The notes beneath the pieces are model-generated. The model had not been told where the DNA came from. It did not search any database and saw only the letters and a list, made by a program, of their open reading frames with translations. Both the position numbers and the translations under genes were made by a program. Source: Pontibacter flavimaris (lineage in GTDB: Bacteria; Bacteroidota; Bacteroidia; Cytophagales; Hymenobacteraceae). Taken from it: DNA of 64,000 nucleotides. The stretch spans positions 731,736 to 795,735 of the forward strand of contig NZ_LVWA01000004.1 in assembly GCF_001907195.1 (NCBI RefSeq). Reading direction: 5' to 3'. How positions within the stretch are numbered: the stretch's first letter is position 1; each line of letters begins with the position of its first letter. Below, piece after piece: positions 45,132-53,956 of the stretch.

Positions 45132-46793
45132 TTAAAACTCGTGTAGCCGTTGCGGAATGTTCCAGCGGAGGGCAAAGGAGGTAAAGGACGTGTTGTAGTC
45201 CGGTGTCTCGCCTTCTGCCTTTACGCGGCGCACGATCTGCTTGAGGTCTACAAACAGGTTGTGGCGCAGCTGGAACGAAGCCGTCAGGTCGGCGTGCACC
45301 TGGTTGGTTTTAACGCCCTGTCCGATCTCGTTTCCGTAGGTGGATACGCGGTCGAGGTAGGAGAGGAGCACGTTGTTGCCATAGTTCAGGGTATCGGTGG
45401 CAGAAACTATGTCCTGGCCATACTGGGTGGCAATGGCCTTGGCCGTCAGGTGCAGGCGCGGGATGGGCTGGTAGCGCACAATGCCCACCAGTTCCACCAG
45501 GTTAGCCCCCATGGGGTGCGCCAGCGGCTGGCGGTAGTGCTGGAAGTTAGAGAATTCGTCCTCGTACTGGTAAGTATAAGGGCGCAGGGCGTTCACCTCG
45601 CCCTGCAAATCCAGGTTCGGGATACCGAAGGCATCGATGTACTTGGCCCCGATCTGGCCGCCAAACTTGTTGCCCCACCAGCCGTTGCCACCTTTCACTT
45701 CATCCAGCACAAACTCGTCCAGCGCTACCTGGCCGTACAGCTGCAGGCGGTTCCAGAGGTTCCAGCGGAAATCACCCCCCAGCAGCACGTTATCGGGGCT
45801 GCCCAGGCCGTGCTCCACGCTGCGGTAGAAGATGATTGGGTTGAGGTACTGCAGCTCAAAACGGCCCTTGCCGCGCGCAAAGATCACCTGCTCGTACAAA
45901 CCGAAGTTGAAGTTGTCGGTAATGTTGACGCCTAGGCGGTGCATGGCCATGTATTTCTTCGGATAAAGCTCATCCTTGCGGTTAAACACTGGAATCAGCT
46001 CCTGGAAGAGGTTCATGTAGTGCAGCTTCCATACTTTGGTGTTAAGCTTGAGGAAGAAGGCCGGCGGCGCGTAGTCGGAGTAAATGAGGGAGCGGTAGCC
46101 GTCGCCGATAAAGTGGCGGTCGTGGCCCAGCTGCACCTCCACGTGCTTGCTCAGGGCGTAGTTCATGTAACCACGAGCCGTGATGTAGTCGGCACCATCC
46201 TTTTTGAAATCTTTCCAGAAGCCCTCGTGCGGCACCACGCCATCGCGGCGGATGCGGCGGTTCACATACTCAGGGTAGCGGGCTTGGTTCTCACCTACAA
46301 AAAAGTAAAAGCCAAACCGGTCGTCTATACTTCCCTCTATCTGCGCGCCGCGCGTGTTCACGTAGCGCACCCCATCCGACTCGTTATCCACACCCACCTC
46401 AAAATGGACTACCGGGTTCACGCGCAGTACAAAATCCTCGGTGTCCACGTGGTAGAGGTCCGATACGTTGCGGTAGAAATGCGTGAGGAAAGGTTTACGG
46501 CTCTCGTTCTGCGCCAGGTCGGTGTAGTTCCAGTTGTCGTTGAGCAGGTAAGCGGCGTTAAACTCATCGGCCTTAGAGATCGTGTTGCGGGCGCTGATCT
46601 CAGCCAGTTCGGCTACCTCGGCGCGGCCGTAAGGGCGAACGGTCGTGTGCATCTCCGGTAGCTGCTTGCCATACTTTATCTGGTAGCGGTCTATAAGATG
46701 ATAGGTGTCGCGGTCGTAGGGCATGTAGACGTCCTGCGCCTGCGCCGTGAGGGCGGCAAGCGAAAGGGCAAAGGCACCAAGTATGCGTTTCAT
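45132..46793 (-). CDS. RemB/Wzi-like outer-membrane beta-barrel protein
   Basis: 553 residues. Signal peptide KRILGAFALSLAALTAQAQ, then a long series of amphipathic strands (VNPVVHFEVGVDNES, FGFYFFVGENQARYPEY, VEVQLGHDRHFIGDGYRSLI, LHYMNLFQELIPVF, FVLDEVKGGNGWWGNKFG, LHLTAKAIATQYGQD). The GHDRHFIGDGYRSLIYSD stretch fits the capsule-assembly Wzi family, to which the gliding protein RemB of Flavobacterium johnsoniae belongs. It may bind surface polysaccharide. Ends in Phe, as barrels do. Confidence 0.72.
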   Translation of the reverse strand: MKRILGAFALSLAALTAQAQDVYMPYDRDTYHLIDRYQIKYGKQLPEMHTTVRPYGRAEVAELAEISARNTISKADEFNAAYLLNDNWNYTDLAQNESRKPFLTHFYRNVSDLYHVDTEDFVLRVNPVVHFEVGVDNESDGVRYVNTRGAQIEGSIDDRFGFYFFVGENQARYPEYVNRRIRRDGVVPHEGFWKDFKKDGADYITARGYMNYALSKHVEVQLGHDRHFIGDGYRSLIYSDYAPPAFFLKLNTKVWKLHYMNLFQELIPVFNRKDELYPKKYMAMHRLGVNITDNFNFGLYEQVIFARGKGRFELQYLNPIIFYRSVEHGLGSPDNVLLGGDFRWNLWNRLQLYGQVALDEFVLDEVKGGNGWWGNKFGGQIGAKYIDAFGIPNLDLQGEVNALRPYTYQYEDEFSNFQHYRQPLAHPMGANLVELVGIVRYQPIPRLHLTAKAIATQYGQDIVSATDTLNYGNNVLLSYLDRVSTYGNEIGQGVKTNQVHADLTASFQLRHNLFVDLKQIVRRVKAEGETPDYNTSFTSFALRWNIPQRLHEF

Positions 46794-46978
46794 GTATAAG
46801 TGGTTTGTGTCTATATCAATATTATTAAATGCGAATGTACTGTTTTTAAGGATGATTCTGTTGCTCTGCAGGCTGAATTTATACTTGGCAGGGCCCTGAC
46901 AGAACGCACCAGGGCGGCTTGTACGTATGCGTTGCGTAAGATGTTAGGAGGAGGCCGTCGCGAAATTTAGCTTCCGCA

Positions 46979-47009
46979 TTGGCGTAAGGCGCGCCCTTGT
47001 GTATCTTTG
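46979..47009 (+). promoter_or_regulatory. Promoter of upp
   Basis: TTG (46979-46981), 20-nt spacer, TATCTTTG (47002-47009); the predicted start is about 25 nt before the upp ATG. Confidence 0.7.
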
Positions 47010-47041
47010 GGAGAGAAACCCGTTATACTTTGGCAGCTATC

Positions 47042-47698
47042 ATGGAAAATAAAAACGTACATATCCTGACGCAAACCCCTTCCCTTGCAAATCATTTTGT
47101 AGCCGAGCTGCGCGATGTGCACGTGCATGGCGACAGTATGCGTTTCCGGCGCAACCTGGAGCGCCTGGGCGAGTTGCTGGCTTACGAGATATCGAAAACG
47201 CTGCCGTACCAGGAGGTAACGCTTACTACGCCGTTGGCCGAAACACGTACCCAACTACTGACCGAGCAGCCGGTGCTGGCCACCATTCTCCGGGCGGGTT
47301 TGCCGCTCTATAACGGGATGCTAAACTATTTTGACAAAGCCTACAGCACCTTTGTGGGTGCTTACCGGGTGGAGGAGGAGAACACCGCGCTGCAGATCAA
47401 CATGGAGTACCTGGCCTCTACCGACCTGCACGACAAGATCCTGATCCTGGCCGACCCGATGCTGGCCACCGGCCGCTCGCTGGTGAAATCGTACCAGGGC
47501 ATGCTGCGCCACGGCAAGCCGCTGCAGGTACACTTTGCCGCCGCCATTGCCGCCCCCGAGGGGCTGGCCTACGTGCAGGAGCAGGTGCCCGAGGCGCATA
47601 TCTGGCTGGGAGCGCTGGATGATCATCTCAACGAGAAAGCCTACATCGTACCCGGCCTCGGCGACGCCGGTGACCTGGCCTTCGGTCCCAAAATATAA
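47042..47698 (+). CDS. upp: Uracil phosphoribosyltransferase
   Basis: 218 residues from the ATG at 47042. Makes UMP from uracil and PRPP. Conserved blocks: TTPLAETRTQLL, ILRAGLPLYNGML, the PRPP-binding ILADPMLATGRSL, and the uracil-binding YIVPGLGDAGDLAFG at the C-terminus. The promoter at 46979-47009 excludes the longer frame that opens at 46997. Confidence 0.94.
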   Translation: MENKNVHILTQTPSLANHFVAELRDVHVHGDSMRFRRNLERLGELLAYEISKTLPYQEVTLTTPLAETRTQLLTEQPVLATILRAGLPLYNGMLNYFDKAYSTFVGAYRVEEENTALQINMEYLASTDLHDKILILADPMLATGRSLVKSYQGMLRHGKPLQVHFAAAIAAPEGLAYVQEQVPEAHIWLGALDDHLNEKAYIVPGLGDAGDLAFGPKI

Positions 47699-47840
47699 AA
47701 CGGGCAGGTTTTCCCGTTAACAGGAGCCGGTAGGGAAGTATAACGTTGTTTGACCTTTATGTTTCTGCATTAATTTTTTGGCGGATACGTATATACACTG
47801 GTGCATCCGTTGCATGATATGATGCTACACCCTTATTAAT

Positions 47841-48320
47841 TTGCTTAAACCTGTGTCTGTAGAAATATTAAAGTACCTCTCGGTGTACCTGGTGAGTATG
47901 GTGAAGTTTATCGGGGGGCCTTTAGCGGGTGTCGCTGCCGGACTTACCTATCTGGAGTCGGTGCTGCTGACGGTGGCAGGCATGATGACGAGCGTCGTGA
48001 TCTTTACCATACTGGGCGAGGCGACCTCCAAGTGGCTGGCAGCAAGGCGCAGGGCCAGGCAGGAGCCGGTATTCAATAAAAAGACCCGGCGCATTGTGCA
48101 GATCTGGCAGCGTTTTGGCGTGCCGGGCGTGGCTTTTCTGACGCCTGTTATCTTTACCCCCATCTTCGGAACCATTGTGGTAGCCCTGTTCGGGGCTCCG
48201 CGCAAGTATATCTTCATCCACATGCTCTGGAGCGCCATTGTGTGGAGTGCCGTCCTCAACCTGATGGTGTTTGAATTTGGCGACGTGGCCGAAAATCTGC
48301 TCTTAAGCATCAAGTTCTGA
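47841..48320 (+). CDS. Small conserved membrane protein (about 155-159 aa)
   Basis: Three or four membrane segments: about 17-37 (YLVSMVKFIGGPLAGVAAGL), 39-60 (ESVLLTVAGMMTSVVIFTILG), 93-118 (VPGVAFLTPVIFTPIFGTIVVALFG) and 125-145 (FIHMLWSAIVWSAVLNLMVF), with a basic loop WLAARRRARQE and KKTRRIVQIW. Related proteins are common in Bacteroidota but I know no function. Start uncertain: TTG at 47841 or GTG at 47853. Confidence 0.75.
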   Translation: MLKPVSVEILKYLSVYLVSMVKFIGGPLAGVAAGLTYLESVLLTVAGMMTSVVIFTILGEATSKWLAARRRARQEPVFNKKTRRIVQIWQRFGVPGVAFLTPVIFTPIFGTIVVALFGAPRKYIFIHMLWSAIVWSAVLNLMVFEFGDVAENLLLSIKF

Positions 48321-48369
48321 TAAAAGGTGTTGCTCTTGTAAGTACCCGATCCAGCCACCCCTCTGCTTT

Positions 48370-48462
48370 CACCCCACCCCAACCCTCCCCTAAAAACAGG
48401 TGAGGGAGCTTTTGCCGTATCGGGACCAACCACCCCTAACCCCTCCTTACCTAAGGAGGGGA
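48370..48462 (+). repeat. C-rich double hairpin module
   Basis: Same order as at 26742: CCCTCCCCT-AAAAAC-AGGTGAGGG, then CCCCTCCTTACC-TAAGGAGGGG. One stem base is changed (T for G), so this copy is decaying. Confidence 0.75.
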
Positions 48463-48515
48463 ATTTCACCTCTCCCCAACCCTCTCCTCAAGGTAGAGAT
48501 GACAAATAGCAGCAG

Positions 48516-48900
48516 CTATCGAATTAGAACCCAGTTTTTCTGTGAGGCGCCTATGCGAGTTTTTCCGGTGCCGAACGATAGTGAGGCATTGCGACGTCAG
48601 GAGCAAAGGAAAAGCTCCCAGCGCCGAGCAGGAAAACGAGCCCTCTCGGGCTTGAGAGCACCAAAGTCAGAAATGCAACAGTAGATTTGTGGGAACTACA
48701 GGATCAGCGGTTGCTAGCAAGGATAGCTTGGTTCAAATGGAAGGAAGCGGCGGCGATGAAAGTATAAGTATGATTAAAGTATAAAGTATGCCTCACGCGG
48801 ATTGCAGATCCGCGGCTATTATACTTCCGGATTGCAAATCCGAAAGAGCGGAAGGAAAAGTAGCAAGTATGACCCAAGTATAAAGTATGATTTTCTAAGC
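48516..48900 (+). repeat. Intergenic repeat core, copy C (form 2)
   Basis: Begins ctatcgaatt after a remnant of the TGTCAT repeat (gagatgacaaatag). It has the second variable block (tatgcgagtttttccggtgc ... ggaaaagctcccagcgc), the AGCCCTCTCGGGCT hairpin and a tail with CGGATTGCAGATCCG and CGGATTGCAAATCCG hairpins. Most of the 48321-48989 gap is repeat modules. Confidence 0.8.
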
Positions 48901-48951
48901 CATTCTATTTACGGATTCAACACCATCGTCAGGCACAAGTATAAACAAGAA

Positions 48952-48981
48952 CGTCCCGAAGTGTAAGTATACTTCGGGACG
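48952..48981 (-). terminator. Terminator after the DEAD-box helicase
   Basis: CGTCCCGAAGT / ACTTCGGGACG; the loop contains GTATA. Confidence 0.85.
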
Positions 48982-48989
48982 CGCCATTT

Positions 48990-50348
48990 TTATTTCCTGC
49001 GGCTGCCTTTCTTCTTCGTCTTTTGCCAGACGGAGTTTTTAGGGTCGCCTTTCTTTTTGCCTTTCTCGAAGTTGGACTTGTGCTTGCCTTTTTTCTCATG
49101 GAAGGCACCTTTAAAGTCAGGGTTCTCGGTGCGTTTCTGGTGGTCTATGTCGCGGGCGATGGCCTGCTGCTCCTCAAAGGTTATCTCGTGGATCTTTACC
49201 TCCGGCGGCATTGGCTGCTCGGGAATCCGCATCCGGATCAGCTTTTCGATCTTGCGGATGTGGTACATCTCAGCCGGGTTAGCAAACGTAATAGCGGCCC
49301 CTGCGTTTTCAGCGCGACCTGTCCGGCCAATGCGGTGCACGTAATCCTCGTACACAAACGGTACATCAAAATTGATCACGTGGCTCACCATCGTTACATC
49401 AATGCCGCGCGAGGCCACATCGGTCGCTACCAGAAAGCGCACTTCGCCACCTTTAAAGGCTTCCATGGAGTTAATGCGCGTATTCTGGCCCTTGTTGCCG
49501 TGTATCGCCCGCACCTCGCCGTACTCGCGCCGCTCCAGGAACTTGGCCACATCCTCCGCATTCTTCTTGCTCCGGGTAAAGATGATCACGCGGTTAAACG
49601 TCTCCCTGTCCTGGATAATGTGCTCGAGCATCGCGATTTTGGTGCGCAGGTTCGGCACCTGGTACAATACCTGGCTTACGGTTTCTACGGGCGTGGCCTG
49701 CGGTGTAACCTCTATGCGGGTCGGGAACTCCAGAAACTCTTCCGAGAGCTCCACTACTTTCGGGTGCATGGTAGCCGAGAACAACAGGTTCTGGCGCTTG
49801 CGCGGGATCACCTCCAGCATCTGGCGGATCTGCGGCATAAAGCCCATGTCCATCATTTTGTCGGCTTCGTCCAGCACCAGCGTTTTTACTTCCTTCAGGA
49901 TCAACTCGCCCTTCAGGTAGAGTTCCATCAGCCGCTTTGGTGTGGAAACCAGTATATCGAGTCCCTTATTGATCGTTTCGATCTGGGTTTTGGGGCCGAG
50001 GCCTCCGTAAATAACGGTATGGCGGATGTCGGTATACTTACCCAGCAGCGTGATGTGCTCCTCGATCTGCATGGCCAGCTCGCGGGTAGGGGCAAGTATG
50101 ATGGCGCGTGGGTTCATGCCCTGCGCATACTTTACCTTCATCAGGATAGGCAACAGGAAAGCGGCTGTTTTGCCGGTTCCGGTCTGGGCAATGCCCATCA
50201 CGTCGTGTCCGCCCATTATGACCGGAATTGCCTTTAACTGTATGGGCGTGGGCTTTTCGTAGCCAGCCTCTTCAATGGCGTTCAGCAGCTGCCTGTTCAG
50301 CTTAAAATCCTCGAACGTGGTTATCTCTTTCTCTGCTTCTTCGGCCAT
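48990..50348 (-). CDS. DEAD-box RNA helicase
   Basis: 452 residues. Q-motif (YEKPTPIQLKAIPVIM), Walker A AQTGTGKTAAFLLPI, PTRELAMQ, the DEAD box VLDEADKMMDMGF, SAT, and the C-terminal RGIDVTMVSHVINFDVP and HRIGRTGRA. The tail is strongly basic (KKGKHKSNFEKGKKKGDPKN and onward), typical of RhlE-like helicases that assist ribosome assembly or RNA decay. A TACCTTTG box lies 30 bp before the ATG. Confidence 0.94.
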   Translation of the reverse strand: MAEEAEKEITTFEDFKLNRQLLNAIEEAGYEKPTPIQLKAIPVIMGGHDVMGIAQTGTGKTAAFLLPILMKVKYAQGMNPRAIILAPTRELAMQIEEHITLLGKYTDIRHTVIYGGLGPKTQIETINKGLDILVSTPKRLMELYLKGELILKEVKTLVLDEADKMMDMGFMPQIRQMLEVIPRKRQNLLFSATMHPKVVELSEEFLEFPTRIEVTPQATPVETVSQVLYQVPNLRTKIAMLEHIIQDRETFNRVIIFTRSKKNAEDVAKFLERREYGEVRAIHGNKGQNTRINSMEAFKGGEVRFLVATDVASRGIDVTMVSHVINFDVPFVYEDYVHRIGRTGRAENAGAAITFANPAEMYHIRKIEKLIRMRIPEQPMPPEVKIHEITFEEQQAIARDIDHQKRTENPDFKGAFHEKKGKHKSNFEKGKKKGDPKNSVWQKTKKKGSRRK

Positions 50349-50377
50349 GGGGATACTTTATACTTGGTGTTGATGTG

Positions 50378-50385
50378 CAAAGGTA
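50378..50385 (-). promoter_or_regulatory. -7 promoter element of the DEAD-box helicase
   Basis: TACCTTTG on the minus strand, 30 nt before the ATG at 50348; no clear TTG at -33. Confidence 0.55.
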
Positions 50386-50534
50386 CGGGATTTTTGCGGG
50401 AGGGAGGTGAAATGATGCCAACGCGTTTGACTTACTTGGCTGGAACGACTTACCTTTCAAGGCCATTGCAACCCTTTGTCTTACACCAGGGTCTTTAAGA
50501 AAAGAACGCATACGTTGCCCGGGACGCCACTGCC

Positions 50535-51758
50535 ATGAACAAAAACATCCTTCTCCTAAGTATAGCCACCACGGCTGTCATGCTGTTTTCCGCCTGCCAG
50601 CAGGACGATGTTGCGGACAACGCTCCCAACATACGCGCCCTAACCGTACAGGAGCAGAAAACCGTGGAAAGCTCCAACGACTTTGCCTTTCGTGCCTTTG
50701 CGCAGCTCAGCAAGGCAGAGCAGGACAACATCTTTATCTCGCCGCTAAGTATAAGTATGGCCTTGGGCATGACCTATAACGGGGCCGATGGCGCTACCAA
50801 AGAAGCCATGCAAGAGACGCTGGGCTTTGGCAACGCAAGCGATGAGGAGATCAACAAGTCCTTCAAAGATCTGACAGCCTTACTCAAGGGCATCGATAAA
50901 CGAGTGGTGTTTACCTCGGCCAACTCGCTCTGGCACCGAAATGACATCCGCTTGCAGGCTCCTTTTATCGAAACCAATAAAACGTACTTTGATGCCACCG
51001 TGCAGGGCCTGGATTTCTCCTCGCCGGCGGCCAAAGACCAGATAAACGGCTGGGTGAAGGACAAAACCAATGGGAAGATTGAGAGCATTGTAGAGAAGGT
51101 AACTCCCAGTCATGTATTATTCCTGATCAACGCCATATACTTTAAAGGCACCTGGACCTATCCCTTCGATAAAAAGCTGACGCAGCCAGGGCAGTTCTTC
51201 CTCGAAAATGGTACCACGGTTACCCACGACTTCATGACCATGAAGGATGGGGAGTATCTATACTATCGGGCAGGCAACAAGCAAATGATTGATCTGCCTT
51301 ACGGAAACCAGCAGTTCAGCATGACGCTCCTGGTGCCTGATGGCAGCAGTACGGTTGATGCTGTAGTAGAAGAGTTGAGCGCCGGGAAATTAACGTCCTG
51401 GCTGGCAGAAGCAGATACTACAAGTATGGAACTGCACCTGCCCAAATTTAAGCTGGAGTATGAAAAAGAATTGAAAGACCTATTGAAACAGTTGGGGATG
51501 GGCCTGGCCTTTAGCTCGCAAGCCGATTTTAGCCGCATGGTAGAGGGGCACAGCAACCTGGCCATTTCAGAGGTAAAGCATAAAACCTTTGTGGAAGTGA
51601 ACGAAGAGGGCACCGAGGCCGCTGCCGCTACGTCTGTTGGCATACAGTTTACCTCCGCATCACCTTCCATCCGCATCGACCGGCCCTTCGTTTTCATGAT
51701 CCGGGAGAAGTCCTCCAACGCCATACTCTTTATTGGTAAGCTGATGCGGCCGGAGTAA
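50535..51758 (+). CDS. Lipoprotein serpin (serine protease inhibitor)
   Basis: 407 residues. Lipobox LFSAC (Cys21), then a full serpin domain: FAFRAFAQLSKAEQDNIFISPLSISMALGMTYNGADG, VLFLINAIYFKGTWTYPF, and the reactive-centre hinge EVNEEGTEAAAATS followed by the closing RPFVFMIREKSSNAILFIGKLMRP. The Ala-rich hinge is of the inhibitory type. Counting from the hinge glutamate as in alpha-1-antitrypsin puts Thr-Ser at P1-P1', after Ile-Gln-Phe. Bacterial serpins are uncommon; a surface-anchored one may guard the cell against foreign or own secreted proteases. Confidence 0.94.
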   Translation: MNKNILLLSIATTAVMLFSACQQDDVADNAPNIRALTVQEQKTVESSNDFAFRAFAQLSKAEQDNIFISPLSISMALGMTYNGADGATKEAMQETLGFGNASDEEINKSFKDLTALLKGIDKRVVFTSANSLWHRNDIRLQAPFIETNKTYFDATVQGLDFSSPAAKDQINGWVKDKTNGKIESIVEKVTPSHVLFLINAIYFKGTWTYPFDKKLTQPGQFFLENGTTVTHDFMTMKDGEYLYYRAGNKQMIDLPYGNQQFSMTLLVPDGSSTVDAVVEELSAGKLTSWLAEADTTSMELHLPKFKLEYEKELKDLLKQLGMGLAFSSQADFSRMVEGHSNLAISEVKHKTFVEVNEEGTEAAAATSVGIQFTSASPSIRIDRPFVFMIREKSSNAILFIGKLMRPE

Positions 51759-51802
51759 CCGACAAACCAATAGGATTTCTGCCGGAAACTAAGATAATGT
51801 GT

Positions 51803-51810
51803 TAATTTTG
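51803..51810 (+). promoter_or_regulatory. -7 promoter element of pyrC
   Basis: TAATTTTG, about 22 nt before the pyrC ATG; no -33 TTG at the expected place. Confidence 0.5.
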
Positions 51811-51832
51811 TTCAACACGTATCTTAGCAAGT

Positions 51833-53167
51833 ATGAAATCAATCCTCATCCAGAACGCTCAACTCGTAAACGAAGGAAGTATCACCACGGCTGATGTGCT
51901 GGTGCAGAACGGCCGCATCGCGCAGATCGGGCAACGTATAAGTGCAGAAGCTGACCAAATCATCGACGCCACCGGTTTATACTTGCTGCCCGGCGTCATC
52001 GATGACCAGGTGCACTTCCGCGAGCCCGGCCTGACGCACAAGGCAAGTATAGCCACCGAGGCCCGCGCGGCGGTGGCTGGCGGTACCACCTCGTTTATGG
52101 AGATGCCCAACACGGTGCCGAACGCTACCACGCAGGAACTGCTGGAGGATAAGTATAAAATCGCGGCCGAAACTTCGCTGGCCAACTACTCCTTCTACAT
52201 GGGCGCCACCAACGATAACCTGTCCGAAGTGCTGCTCACCAACCCCAACACGGTTTGCGGTATCAAGATCTTTATGGGCTCTTCTACAGGCAACATGCTG
52301 GTGGATAACGAGCAGACGCTGGAGCAGATCTTCTCCAAAGCCAAGCTGCCGATTGCGGTGCACTGCGAGGACGAGCAAACCATCCGCGACAACATGGCCA
52401 TTTACGAGGCTAAGTATGGTGAGGACATCCCGGTGAAATGCCACCCCGAAATCCGCAACGAAACCGCCTGCTTCAAGTCATCTTTTCTGGCCGTAAAGCT
52501 GGCCGAAAAGCACAACACGCGCCTGCACATCCTGCATATTTCCACTGAGGAGGAGCTGAAGCTGTTCCGCAACGACATTCCGCTGGAGCAAAAGCGCATC
52601 ACCGCCGAAGTATGCGTGCACCACCTGTGGTTCGATAAAGAGGATTACGACACCTATGGCACCCAGATAAAGTGTAACCCGGCCGTAAAAGAGGCGCGCC
52701 ACAAAGAAGGGCTACTGAAAGGACTGCTGGAAGACAAACTGGACGTGATCGCCACCGACCATGCCCCGCACCTGTGGGAAGAGAAGCAGGGCAAGTATAA
52801 ACAGGCGCCATCCGGGGTGCCGCTGGTGCAGCACTCGCTGCAGATGATGCTCGAGTTTGTAAAACAAGGAAAGCTGACGCTGGAGAAGGTGGTAGAGAAG
52901 ATGGCACACGCACCAGCCATACTTTTCAACGTGCGCGAGCGTGGCTACATAAGAGAAGGCTACTGGGCCGATCTGGTGCTGGTAGACCTGAACAAACCCT
53001 ACACTGTTACCAAAGAGAATATCTATTACAAGTGCGGCTGGTCACCTTTCGAAGGCCATACGTTCAGCGCAACCATCACCCACACGTTGGTTTCCGGCCA
53101 CCTGGCCTTTGCCAACGGCGCATTTGACGAGCGCAAAAAAGGCGAGCGAATGCTGTTTGACCGGTAG
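51833..53167 (+). CDS. pyrC: Dihydroorotase
   Basis: 444 residues, class I-type amidohydrolase that closes carbamoyl-aspartate to dihydroorotate in pyrimidine synthesis. Landmarks: PGVIDDQVHFREPGLTHKAS, GIKIFMGSSTGNML with the lysine expected to be carboxylated, VHCEDEQT, LHILHIST and VIATDHAPHLWEEK. The usual His-x-His of the first metal motif reads Gln-Val-His; I recall the same change in other Bacteroidota dihydroorotases, so it is probably a lineage trait. The following 122-aa gene begins 5 bp after its stop. Confidence 0.94.
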   Translation: MKSILIQNAQLVNEGSITTADVLVQNGRIAQIGQRISAEADQIIDATGLYLLPGVIDDQVHFREPGLTHKASIATEARAAVAGGTTSFMEMPNTVPNATTQELLEDKYKIAAETSLANYSFYMGATNDNLSEVLLTNPNTVCGIKIFMGSSTGNMLVDNEQTLEQIFSKAKLPIAVHCEDEQTIRDNMAIYEAKYGEDIPVKCHPEIRNETACFKSSFLAVKLAEKHNTRLHILHISTEEELKLFRNDIPLEQKRITAEVCVHHLWFDKEDYDTYGTQIKCNPAVKEARHKEGLLKGLLEDKLDVIATDHAPHLWEEKQGKYKQAPSGVPLVQHSLQMMLEFVKQGKLTLEKVVEKMAHAPAILFNVRERGYIREGYWADLVLVDLNKPYTVTKENIYYKCGWSPFEGHTFSATITHTLVSGHLAFANGAFDERKKGERMLFDR

Positions 53168-53172
53168 AAAGC

Positions 53173-53541
53173 ATGGAGCTGGAGAAATTCAAAGAGCTGC
53201 ACGCCCGCTTTTTCGGGAAGGAGCTGCCGGAGGAGGTAACCGACACGGAGGAGTACGAGGCGTATGTGGAGGCCATCCACGAGGATGAGGTATGCTATAA
53301 CTGGGCTACCGCCGAAAAGCTAAATGCCAAAGGCTTTGCCTATGAAAGTTACTGCTGCCTGATGCTGGCCGACAAAGTATACCAAAGCCTGGATGAAGAC
53401 GGCGAGATAAAGTATGACGACCCGGACGTGATCATCAACAAGTGGGATGAAGGCTTGTACGGCATTCCGGTGCACGACGGAGGCGCCTCGATGGTGGTGA
53501 TCAACTACTGCCCCTGGTGCGGCACGAAACTGAGTAAGTAA
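53173..53541 (+). CDS. Small acidic protein with C-terminal CPWCG motif (DUF6980-like)
   Basis: 122 residues, acidic (ELPEEVTDTEEYEAYVEAIHEDEV), with Cys residues at YNWATAEKL.. and SYCCLMLAD and a terminal NYCPWCGTKLSK that could bind zinc or iron-sulfur. It resembles short proteins grouped as DUF6980, an assignment from memory. Its start is 5 bp after pyrC, so the two are co-transcribed. Confidence 0.72.
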   Translation: MELEKFKELHARFFGKELPEEVTDTEEYEAYVEAIHEDEVCYNWATAEKLNAKGFAYESYCCLMLADKVYQSLDEDGEIKYDDPDVIINKWDEGLYGIPVHDGGASMVVINYCPWCGTKLSK

Positions 53542-53574
53542 AAACCAGAAGTATGGCGCGAGCGTCCTCGCTTG

Positions 53575-53770
53575 TGTCAGAATATAGCTGGGCGTACCGT
53601 AGTTAATCATACCGCCAGTTTGAGCACAGCGGTAACTGGTGGTTTAGCTTTGAGCCAGTTTGTAACTGGCGTATTGGGAAATTATCGTTTCGCCAGTTAC
53701 AAACTGGCCCTATGCTCAGCCACAAGTTGCAAACTTGCGGCATATAGTACTCTTTGCCTGGTCAGAAGTT
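53575..53770. repeat. Array of stem-variable hairpins before tRNA-His
   Basis: At least four short hairpins in about 200 bp: CCAGTT-TGT-AACTGG, GCCAGTT-ACA-AACTGGC and CAAGT-TTGC-ACTTG-like units, plus several half copies of GCCAGTTTG. Related units with other stems occur at 4649-4711, 44990-45082 and 48790-48850. The 53542-53956 gap otherwise holds only the tRNA promoter. Confidence 0.7.
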
Positions 53771-53908
53771 GGTACACTGCAGCTGTCCAGATGGTTAGTT
53801 GGGGCGGTGCCGTTTTTGCTGGCCGAACTGGCATACCTTTATACCTGTTTGCGTAAGTATAAAGGCAGCAGGTAACTGAAATTTTTATGCAAAAATGTAC
53901 GCAGAGTA

Positions 53909-53938
53909 TTGCATAATGTGATTTGCTGCGTATATTTG
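53909..53938 (+). promoter_or_regulatory. Promoter of tRNA-His
   Basis: TTG (53909-53911), 19-nt spacer, TATATTTG (53931-53938): a full match to the Bacteroidota consensus. Predicted start about 12 nt before the tRNA. Confidence 0.78.
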
Positions 53939-53956
53939 CACTCTCAAATGAGACAC

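Noticed and set aside
53575..53770. CRISPR array at the hairpin cluster
   Set aside because: Repeats are palindromic units of unequal length and spacing, with no regular spacers and no cas genes in the window.
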